From an uncultured Collinsella sp. (GTDB taxonomy: Bacteria > Actinomycetota > Coriobacteriia > Coriobacteriales > Coriobacteriaceae): a DNA stretch of 54,550 nt. Positions 48,755 to 54,550 of the stretch are shown in pieces. Position 1 is the stretch's first letter. The number at the start of each line of letters is the position of its first letter. The notes beneath the pieces were generated by a model. It made no database searches, was not told the origin of the DNA, and was given only the letters and a program-made list of their open reading frames with translations. The DNA lies in contig CABVAY010000011.1 of NCBI GenBank assembly GCA_902496455.1, positions 1 to 54,550 of the forward strand. The letters run 5' to 3'. A program made the translations under genes and the position numbers.

Positions 48755-50977
48755 ATGAAGATCATCAAGCGCAGCGGCACCGAGGTTGTCTTTGACATCG
48801 ATAAGATTGTCAATGCCATCCGCGCCGCAAACTTGGAGGTCGGGGAGAGCTCTCGTCTTACCGACCGCCAGGTGGTTTACGCGGCACAAAACGTCGCCGA
48901 GGCATGCGAGAACGCGGGCCACACCGTGTCGGTCGAGGAGATTCAGGATCTGGTCGAGGACGAGATTATGCGTCTCGACTGCTACGAGGTCGCTCGCCAT
49001 TACATCATCTATCGCTATGTTCAGAGCCTGAAGCGCCAGAAGAACACGACCGACGACAAGATTCTGTCGCTGATTGAGTGCAACAACGAAGAGGTCAAGC
49101 AGGAGAACTCCAACAAGAACCCGACCGTCAATTCCGTTCAGCGTGACTACATGGCCGGCGAGATCTCCAAGGACCTGACCCAGCGTGTGCTGCTGCCCCA
49201 GGAGATTGTGGATGCTCACAATGAGGGTCTGATTCACTTCCATGATTCGGACTACTTTGCCCAGCACATGCATAACTGCGACCTGGTGAACCTGGAGGAT
49301 ATGCTCCAGAACGGTACTGTTATTTCGGGCACGCTGATCGAGAAGCCGCACAGCTTCTCGACTGCCTGCAACATCGCGACGCAGATCATCGCTCAGGTTG
49401 CTTCCTCCCAGTACGGTGGCCAGTCGATTTCGCTGACCCATCTTGCCCCGTTCGTCGAGGTGAGCCGTCAAAAGATTCGCGGCGAGGTCGCCCGCGAGCT
49501 CGAGGAGCTCGGCGTTTCCGCATCTCCCGAAAAGGTCCGCGAGGTTGTTGAGGACCGCCTGCGTGACGAGATCCGCCGCGGCGTTCAGACGATTCAGTAT
49601 CAGGTCGTGACCCTTATGACCACGAATGGCCAGGCGCCGTTCGTGACGGTCTTTATGTATCTCAATGAGGCCCGTACGCCCCAGGAGAAGCACGACCTTG
49701 CCATGATTGTGGAGGAGACGCTTCGTCAGCGCTATGAGGGCGTTAAGAACGAAGCCGGCGTGTGGATCACCCCGGCGTTCCCCAAGCTCATCTACGTGCT
49801 CGAGGACGATAACGTTCACGAGGATTCCCCGTACTTCTACCTGACTCAGCTGGCTGCGAAGTGCACCGCCAAGCGCATGGTGCCCGACTACATCTCCGAG
49901 AAGAAGATGCGCGAGCTCAAGCTGTCGAAGGGCGAGACCGCGGGCAACGGCGACTGCTATACCTGCATGGGTTGCCGCAGCTTCCTGACGCCCGACCGCT
50001 CCGGTAACGGATTTAACAACGTGGCCAACGCGCTGAACTATGACCCGAACAAGCCCAAGTACTACGGTCGCTTTAACCAGGGCGTTGTGACCATCAACCT
50101 GCCCGATGTCGCGCTGAGCTCGCATCAGGACATGGACAAGTTCTGGAAGATCTTCGACGAGCGCCTTGAGCTGTGCCACCGCGCCCTGCTGTGCCGTCAT
50201 GAGCGTCTGATGGGTACGCTTTCGGATGCCGCACCGATTCTTTGGCAGTACGGTGCCCTCGCCCGCCTGAAGAAGGGCGAGACGATCGACAAGCTGCTCG
50301 TGGGCGGTTACTCCACCATTAGTCTGGGTTATGCCGGCCTGTATGAGTGCGTCAAGTACATGACGGGCCACAGCCACACCGAGAAGGAGGGCACGCCCTT
50401 TGCCATGGCCGTCATGCAGCGCATGAACGACAAGTGCGCGGAGTGGAAGGCCGAAAGCGATATTGACTTCTCGCTGTACGGTACCCCGCTTGAGTCGACG
50501 ACCTACAAGTTCGCCAAGTGCCTGCAGCGTCGTTTTGGCATCATCCCGGGCGTGACGGACAAGGGCTACATCACCAACAGCTACCACGTCCACGTGTCCG
50601 AGGAGATCGACGCATTCGACAAGCTCAAGTTCGAGGGTATGTTCCAGCAGCTTTCGCCGGGCGGTGCCATCTCCTACGTCGAGGTTCCCAACATGCAGGA
50701 CAACCTCAAGGCTGTCATTCGCGTGATGCAGTACATCTACGACAACATCATGTACGCCGAGCTCAACACCAAGAGCGATTATTGCCAGGTGTGCGGCTAC
50801 GACGGCGAGATCAAGATTGTCGAGGACGATGGCAAGCTGGTGTGGGAGTGCCCCAATTGCGGCAATCGTGACCAGGAGAAGATGAATGTCGCCCGTCGCA
50901 CGTGCGGTTACATCGGTACCCAGTTCTGGAACCAGGGCCGAACCGAGGAGATCCGCGACCGCGTGCTGCATCTCTAA
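48755..50977 (+). CDS. nrdD: anaerobic ribonucleoside-triphosphate reductase
   Basis: This 740-residue class III reductase makes dNTPs without oxygen using a glycyl radical. An ATP-cone (about 1-90, starting M-K-I-I-K-R-S-G-T-E) gives allosteric control by dATP. The catalytic barrel follows, with a C-Y-T-C-M-G-C-R-S-F-L-T segment. The C-terminal zinc site has C-Q-V-C and C-P-N-C pairs, and the glycyl radical motif is R-T-C-G-Y with Gly718. ATG at 48755 has AGAGG upstream. The NrdR box and promoter lie about 260 bp upstream. The activase gene nrdG is 426 bp downstream, an unusually long gap for this pair, filled with foldback elements. Confidence 0.97.
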   Translation: MKIIKRSGTEVVFDIDKIVNAIRAANLEVGESSRLTDRQVVYAAQNVAEACENAGHTVSVEEIQDLVEDEIMRLDCYEVARHYIIYRYVQSLKRQKNTTDDKILSLIECNNEEVKQENSNKNPTVNSVQRDYMAGEISKDLTQRVLLPQEIVDAHNEGLIHFHDSDYFAQHMHNCDLVNLEDMLQNGTVISGTLIEKPHSFSTACNIATQIIAQVASSQYGGQSISLTHLAPFVEVSRQKIRGEVARELEELGVSASPEKVREVVEDRLRDEIRRGVQTIQYQVVTLMTTNGQAPFVTVFMYLNEARTPQEKHDLAMIVEETLRQRYEGVKNEAGVWITPAFPKLIYVLEDDNVHEDSPYFYLTQLAAKCTAKRMVPDYISEKKMRELKLSKGETAGNGDCYTCMGCRSFLTPDRSGNGFNNVANALNYDPNKPKYYGRFNQGVVTINLPDVALSSHQDMDKFWKIFDERLELCHRALLCRHERLMGTLSDAAPILWQYGALARLKKGETIDKLLVGGYSTISLGYAGLYECVKYMTGHSHTEKEGTPFAMAVMQRMNDKCAEWKAESDIDFSLYGTPLESTTYKFAKCLQRRFGIIPGVTDKGYITNSYHVHVSEEIDAFDKLKFEGMFQQLSPGGAISYVEVPNMQDNLKAVIRVMQYIYDNIMYAELNTKSDYCQVCGYDGEIKIVEDDGKLVWECPNCGNRDQEKMNVARRTCGYIGTQFWNQGRTEEIRDRVLHL

Positions 50978-50988
50978 TAACCATCCCA

Positions 50989-51126
50989 GGCTGCCCCGTA
51001 GCGAGGCCCCGGACCTTTACTCGCTATTTCGAACAGTCCTGGCTCACGACGGAGGCGCCACTGGCGCCTCCTGTTCGTGCGGAACTCATATCGAGTAAAG
51101 GTCCGGGGCCTCGCTACGGGGCAGCC
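50989..51126 (+). repeat. nested foldback element, copy 3
   Basis: A perfect 35-bp inverted repeat (50989-51023 with 51092-51126) starts 11 bp after the nrdD stop. Inside is a 9-bp apical stem (51051-51059 with 51063-51071, ACT loop) extended by CACGA/TCGTG (51045-51049 with 51075-51079). The family loop motifs are present as GTCCTGG (51036-51042) and TGCGGAA (51078-51084). The stem sequence is unrelated to other copies. At RNA level it would be an extremely stable hairpin at the 3' end of nrdD. Confidence 0.85.
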
Positions 51127-51155
51127 AAGTTGATGTAGCTGAGATGCAGCATGCG

Positions 51156-51196
51156 GTCTGCTCACTCCTCGAAGTTCTTTGCGGAAATGAGTTGAC
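51156..51196 (+). repeat. minimal foldback element, copy 4
   Basis: This is a 41-bp version: outer arms 51156-51164 and 51188-51196 pair over 9 positions with one mismatch and one G-U. The loop sides are CTCCTCG (51165-51171) and TTGCGGAAA (51179-51187), and the tip can form AAG-TTC-TTT. It preserves the conserved core with very short stems, which shows that the core motif is what is maintained. Confidence 0.6.
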
Positions 51197-51304
51197 TTGC
51201 AACAACGCTTTGCTTGCGATGACGGTTGGGCTGCAACACAGTTTTTATTGGACCTTGAACCCTATACTCGATGTTCGCTTCGTTCATTGAGTTACCCTTT
51301 GCAT

Positions 51305-51388
51305 GAGGTCGGGACATATCGTCCCGCCCGCAGTTTCGCAGGCCGAAGGCCGAGAATGTTTGAGGACGGGATGATATGTCCCGGCCTC
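51305..51388 (-). repeat. nested foldback element, copy 5 (inverted orientation)
   Basis: A 22-bp inverted repeat with two G-U pairs (51305-51326 with 51367-51388) encloses CCGCAG (51328-51333), a GGCC-GAA-GGCC tip (51341-51351) and GAGGAC (51362-51367). On the minus strand these read GTCCTC, TTC triloop and CTGCGG, matching the family core. The element ends 2 bp before the ribosome site of nrdG, so it could affect nrdG translation. Confidence 0.75.
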
Positions 51389-51403
51389 CCGGGAGAGTTA
51401 CCT

Positions 51404-51985
51404 ATGAACTACGCGAACATTAAGTATTTCGACATTGCTGATGGGGAAGGCGTTCGTACTTCTCTGTTTGTGAGCGGGTGCCGTCGCGGGTGCAAGAATT
51501 GCTTTAACTCCGTCGCGTGGGACTTTGCCGCGGGTGAAACGTTCGATCATGCCGTCGAGGACAAGATTATCGAGAGCCTCGACCATCCCTTTATCGATGG
51601 CCTGACGATTCTGGGCGGCGAGCCTATGGAGCCCGAGAATCAGGTGGGGCTTGTTGACTTTATCGAACGCGTGCGTGCGGCCTATCCCGCGGGGTCGGGC
51701 AAGACCATTTGGTGCTTTACCGGCGACGTGCTCGAGGAACTTATGCCGGGTGGCCGTCATCATACCGAGGTGACGAACCGTATCCTGGCCTGCCTCGACA
51801 TGTTGGTGGACGGCCCGTTTGTTCAGGATCTGTACGATATCTCATTGCGTTTTAGAGGCTCGAGTAACCAGCGTGTGATCGATATGAACGCTACGCGCGA
51901 CCGTGCTGAGCGCGAGGGTGTTGCGCTTTGTGATGCGGTTGAACTTTGGCGGGACGATCCAGTCTATTCGACCCATACTATGTAG
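51404..51985 (+). CDS. nrdG: anaerobic ribonucleotide reductase activating protein
   Basis: This 193-residue radical SAM enzyme installs the glycyl radical in NrdD. The cluster motif C-x3-C-x2-C is Cys26, Cys30 and Cys33 (G-C-R-R-G-C-K-N-C), preceded by the N-terminal I-K-Y-F-D-I-A-D-G-E-G-V-R segment. G-G-E-P near the middle is the SAM-binding motif. ATG at 51404 follows GGGAGA at 51391-51396. The reading frame extends upstream to 51197 through the foldback region, but no start there has support. No terminator is obvious before folE. Confidence 0.95.
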   Translation: MNYANIKYFDIADGEGVRTSLFVSGCRRGCKNCFNSVAWDFAAGETFDHAVEDKIIESLDHPFIDGLTILGGEPMEPENQVGLVDFIERVRAAYPAGSGKTIWCFTGDVLEELMPGGRHHTEVTNRILACLDMLVDGPFVQDLYDISLRFRGSSNQRVIDMNATRDRAEREGVALCDAVELWRDDPVYSTHTM

Positions 51986-52051
51986 CTTGTGGCCGATGCC
52001 GAAGGGCGTGGTACAATAGCGCGAACGTGAAATCGGAAAAGTGAGGCCCAG

Positions 52052-52609
52052 ATGGTCGATCAGGAAAAAGTCGAGGCCGCCATTAAGCTGTTGCTTGAGG
52101 GTATAGGCGAGGACCCAACTCGTGAGGGCCTGTTGGAGACCCCGGCGCGCGTTGCCCGTATGTATGGTGAGATCGCCGGCGGTATGGACCAGAGTGCCGA
52201 GGAGCACCTGTCCAAAACCTTTGCCGTCGCTTCGAACGATTTGGTTATCGAGCGCGACATTACGTTCTACTCGCTGTGCGAGCACCATCTGCTGCCGTTT
52301 TATGGCAAGGCTGCGATCGGCTATATCCCTAACGGTCGCGTGGCGGGTCTGTCTAAACTTGCTCGCACGGTTGAGGTCTATGCCCGTCGTCTGCAGCTGC
52401 AGGAGCAGCTGTGTGCGCAGGTTGCCGACGCTCTCATGGATTATCTCGCTCCCCAGGGAGCGATTGTGCTCATGGAGGCTGAGCATATGTGCATGACCAT
52501 GCGCGGCGTGCAAAAGCCTGGCACCAAGACCGTGACGCTCGCTCGCCGCGGCGTCTTTGAGACCGATCCCGCGCTCGAGGAGCGGTTCTTTAGGATGCTG
52601 GGCCGTTAG
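52052..52609 (+). CDS. folE: GTP cyclohydrolase I
   Basis: This 185-residue type I enzyme makes dihydroneopterin triphosphate from GTP, the first step of folate synthesis. Zinc ligands are Cys76 and His79 in L-C-E-H-H and Cys147 in E-H-M-C-M. The G-Y-I-P-N-G-R-V-A-G-L-S-K segment and the final M-R-G-V-Q-K-P-G region are characteristic. ATG at 52052 has GTGAGG upstream. The next gene starts 1 bp after its stop, so they are co-expressed. Confidence 0.96.
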   Translation: MVDQEKVEAAIKLLLEGIGEDPTREGLLETPARVARMYGEIAGGMDQSAEEHLSKTFAVASNDLVIERDITFYSLCEHHLLPFYGKAAIGYIPNGRVAGLSKLARTVEVYARRLQLQEQLCAQVADALMDYLAPQGAIVLMEAEHMCMTMRGVQKPGTKTVTLARRGVFETDPALEERFFRMLGR

Positions 52610-52610
52610 C

Positions 52611-53192
52611 ATGAGGGTCGTCAACGACTTTACATCGAAGACCGATGAGGGGACGCCGCGTCGCGGCTTCATGGCTTCGGGCCTGGCCCCCTTTGATGCC
52701 ATGCCTCGCATTGATTACATTTGTGCCAACGGGCTGTTTCGGCGGCACCTGGGCAACATTGCGCAGTTGGAATCGGGGCGCATCTTCTGCCGCCACGGTA
52801 TTGACCATCTGCTCGATGTCGCTCGCATTATGTGGATCAAGAATCTCGAGGAACAGCTCGAATTTGACCGCGAGGTCATCTACGCCACGGCACTTCTTCA
52901 CGATATCGGCAAAGATGAACAGTATGAATCGGGTATATCCCATGATGTTGCAAGCGAACGCGTCGCTGATGCGATTCTCGGCGGCATGCCCGATGATGTG
53001 GCGTTTGAGCCGGCCGATGCCGCAGCCATTAAGACGGCCATTCTGGGCCATCGAAAGCTGCGCGTGAACAGCCAACCGCTTGAGCGTCTGCTCTATGCGG
53101 CCGATAAAGCGTCGCGCGCCTGCTTTGCATGCCCCGCGCGCAATGCTTGCAACTGGAGCGATGATAAAAAGAACCTGTCGATTCGCGTGTAG
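52611..53192 (+). CDS. HD-domain phosphohydrolase
   Basis: This 193-residue protein has a metal-dependent HD fold: His62 and His66 in R-H-G-I-D-H, then A-L-L-H-D-I-G-K-D with His97-Asp98, and a later conserved Asp/His region. A C-terminal Cys cluster (Cys171, Cys174, Cys180 in C-F-A-C-P-x-R-x-A-C) may bind a metal. It sits between folE and folB, where removal of phosphates from dihydroneopterin triphosphate is needed. MptB, an HD enzyme of archaeal pterin synthesis, acts on a related compound, so a pterin phosphatase role is plausible but unproven. ATG at 52611 directly follows the folE stop. A longer frame from 52557 lies inside folE and is rejected. Confidence 0.8.
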   Translation: MRVVNDFTSKTDEGTPRRGFMASGLAPFDAMPRIDYICANGLFRRHLGNIAQLESGRIFCRHGIDHLLDVARIMWIKNLEEQLEFDREVIYATALLHDIGKDEQYESGISHDVASERVADAILGGMPDDVAFEPADAAAIKTAILGHRKLRVNSQPLERLLYAADKASRACFACPARNACNWSDDKKNLSIRV

Positions 53193-53235
53193 TTAGTTTG
53201 CGTGGTCGGGGTTCTAAACGAAGGAGACGATCGCG

Positions 53236-53721
53236 ATGAGCAATAAGAAACTGCCCGAGAATGCAACCAAGACTGAAGGTGCCGAGCTCGCCCGCCGTGG
53301 AAGGGGCGAAATATCCACCGCAACGGCGGTACCCCACGTGAGCTATGACGATCTGCGCCATGCCGACCGCATCACCGTTGAAGGTCTTGAGGTTTTTGCT
53401 AACCACGGCGTATATCCCGAAGAGAACGCGCTGGGCCAGAAGTTCATCGTGTCCCTGGTGCTCTATGCCGACCTGCGTGCAGCGGGGGAGCACGATAACC
53501 TGGACGCCTCGATTGACTACGGCTCGGTATGCCACGATGTCGATGGCTATCTGCGCGAGCATACGTTTAAGCTCATCGAGGCGGCAGCTGAAGGTACGGC
53601 CCAGATGCTGCTGCGTCGTTATCCCTCGCTGCTTGGTGTGCGCATCAAGCTCGATAAGCCGTGGGCGCCTGTTGGCCTACCCTTGGCAAGCTGTGGCGTC
53701 GAGATCGAGCGTGTGCGCTAA
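53236..53721 (+). CDS. folB: dihydroneopterin aldolase with N-terminal extension
   Basis: FolB converts dihydroneopterin to 6-hydroxymethyl-dihydropterin. The 161-residue protein has a polar extension of about 42 residues before the family fold. The fold then shows I-T-V-E-G-L-E-V-F-A-N-H-G-V-Y-P-E-E, S-I-D-Y-G with the conserved Tyr, L-I-E-A-A-A-E with the Glu, and K-L-D-K-P with the catalytic Lys. The usual tyrosine in G-Y-H-G-V is Asn here (A-N-H-G-V). ATG at 53236 follows AAGGAG, 10 nt away. folP and folK are not adjacent and are not in the window. Confidence 0.88.
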   Translation: MSNKKLPENATKTEGAELARRGRGEISTATAVPHVSYDDLRHADRITVEGLEVFANHGVYPEENALGQKFIVSLVLYADLRAAGEHDNLDASIDYGSVCHDVDGYLREHTFKLIEAAAEGTAQMLLRRYPSLLGVRIKLDKPWAPVGLPLASCGVEIERVR

Positions 53722-53727
53722 CCGGTT

Positions 53728-54537
53728 CTAATACGTCTCTATGGGTGGCTGCTTGAGCCGCTGCGACAGCGCTCTATTGTTGGGGCAGTACGTGTCGAGC
53801 AGGGCGTGAAACCGCTGATTGTGGCTTGGCTCGAGCAAATGGACGAGCTCGTGGGCGACAACCATGTCGAGGCATTCGACGGGATAGGCGGCAAGTTCTC
53901 GTGCGATGCGAACGGCGCCGGATTTGGGCGTGCATGAGCCCCAACGCGTTTTCATGCTGCGTACGGAAACGCGGGAAACGGCGACGCCCATTGCGATTTC
54001 GTATGCGTGCACAATATCGCGTAGCGCCGATGTGACTTCGGACGTATAGAGCTGGTCGATGTGGGCTTGGAGCTCATCGGACGTTAGGCCGTCGAGGATT
54101 GCGTGCCGCTTGGCCTGTGGGCCTTCGTCCGATTCATCGGTACCCATAAAACTTGCGAAGGTGGCCTGTTTGGGTCGCGGCGCGGGTGATGCAAAGTTGT
54201 GGTCGAGTGCATCCTGAACGGTGATGGGCTTGCCCCAAAGTGCAATGACGGACGAGGGGCTGAGCGGCTCTCGCGCCGTCGCCTGACGTTGCTCGCGCTG
54301 GGCAAGTCGGCTGATAATCCAGGCGCTGTTGCGCTTCACAAACGCTTCGATACGCTCGCGGGTGGCGCCGAGCGGTGCGCTGGCGTGGACCTCACTGCTC
54401 GATGTGACGCGTAGGTTGAAGTTCTTGACGCGCTTTTTGGTAACGACGACGGGGATGGGCGTCCCATCCGGTCGGGATACGGAAATCGTAAACTGCTGCG
54501 TCAAAAGCGGTCCTTCAGATTGGGGACGGGCCGGCAT
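53728..54537 (-). CDS. YgjP/DUF45-type zinc metallopeptidase
   Basis: This protein of up to 269 residues has the YgjP (DUF45, WLM-like) fold. An N-terminal beta-rich part carries K-K-R-V-K-N-F-N-L-R-V, and the conserved T-R-W-G-S-C motif follows. The zinc site is H-E-L-V-H near the C terminus, continued by P-S-H-N-Q-R-F-H. The family is a predicted cytoplasmic protease with no settled substrate. The ATG at 54537 is 13 bp from the window end and has no visible ribosome site; the frame remains open to the edge, so the true start may lie outside. It converges with folB, with only 6 bp between the two genes. Confidence 0.85.
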   Translation of the reverse strand: MPARPQSEGPLLTQQFTISVSRPDGTPIPVVVTKKRVKNFNLRVTSSSEVHASAPLGATRERIEAFVKRNSAWIISRLAQREQRQATAREPLSPSSVIALWGKPITVQDALDHNFASPAPRPKQATFASFMGTDESDEGPQAKRHAILDGLTSDELQAHIDQLYTSEVTSALRDIVHAYEIAMGVAVSRVSVRSMKTRWGSCTPKSGAVRIARELAAYPVECLDMVVAHELVHLLEPSHNQRFHALLDTYCPNNRALSQRLKQPPIETY

Positions 54538-54550
54538 GTCGACCGTTCGG

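Noticed and set aside
48550..48795. An 81-codon frame overlapping the start of nrdD
   Set aside because: It has no good ribosome site, a low-complexity Arg/Lys-rich tail that reads nrdD in another frame, and lies in the structured leader.
48461..50971. An 836-codon open frame antisense to nrdD (and similarly 10342-12393 antisense to uvrA)
   Set aside because: These are shadows produced by biased codons of the sense genes, with no recognisable domain.
51197..51403. A 69-codon N-terminal extension of nrdG
   Set aside because: The frame happens to be open through foldback copy 5, but the activase family starts with the segment at 51404, which also has the ribosome site.
1..54550. AAACGTT as an enriched intergenic regulatory motif
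   Set aside because: It occurs before coaE, the sialate operon, gap and the second opp operon, but also several times inside coding genes (for example near 6434, 9337, 12006 and 25071). That is about what chance predicts. Only the 14-bp palindrome before gap was kept.

Overview
The window reads as a chromosomal segment of a gut-type anaerobic actinobacterium of class Coriobacteriia, most likely Collinsella or a close relative. The support is the high GC content with C/G-ending codons in the strongly expressed genes, an actinobacterial set (WhiA, RapZ with Arg in its P-loop, UvrA/B/C), an anaerobic class III ribonucleotide reductase, and a sialic-acid locus built around a peptide-type ABC transporter. 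The genus is inferred from gene content; no 16S rRNA is present.

Layout. 0-17.3 kb is housekeeping and repair: coaE and a lytic transglycosylase, uvrB, a reverse-strand run of two FAD enzymes and an Mrp-type ATPase, a reverse LTA-synthase-like membrane sulfatase, then uvrA, a YbaK-type deacylase, murJ and uvrC. All three UvrABC subunits lie within 16 kb. 17.3-28.07 kb is a predicted sialic-acid uptake and catabolism locus: a substrate-binding lipoprotein, a permease, a permease-ATPase fusion, an ATPase, two tandem CE7-type esterases (the second without its catalytic serine), an N-acetylneuraminate lyase-like aldolase, a ROK kinase and NanE. It is preceded by a leader that can fold into a three-way junction and ends in an intrinsic terminator. 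28.08-35.3 kb holds rapZ-whiA, gap, pgk-tpiA-gpmI and secG, with clear terminators after gap, gpmI and secG. 35.5-41.5 kb is a second, conventional five-gene oligopeptide ABC transporter. 42-48.2 kb has six tRNA genes (Leu-GAG, three identical Gly-GCC, Cys-GCA, Val-GAC), a SpoIIE-type phosphatase beside a STAS/anti-sigma-kinase fusion, and a GH13 alpha-glucosidase. 48.5-54.5 kb has nrdD and nrdG under an NrdR box, then folE, an HD hydrolase and folB, and a reverse YgjP-type metallopeptidase.

The most unusual observation is a family of at least five nested foldback elements at 41.48-41.61, 41.79-41.92, 50.99-51.13, 51.16-51.20 and 51.31-51.39 kb. Their outer stems are perfect or near-perfect inverted repeats (29, 29, 35, about 9 and 22 bp) with unrelated sequences. 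The internal loop is nevertheless conserved (TCCTCG on one side, CTGCGGAA on the other), and four of the five copies have a TTC triloop at the tip. Copies occur in both orientations, and three of them separate nrdD from nrdG. I do not recognise this family. Secondary points of interest are the sialate locus with its leader and pseudo-esterase, the fused STAS-kinase protein, and a shared palindrome placed 2 nt upstream of the -35 box of all three tRNA promoters.
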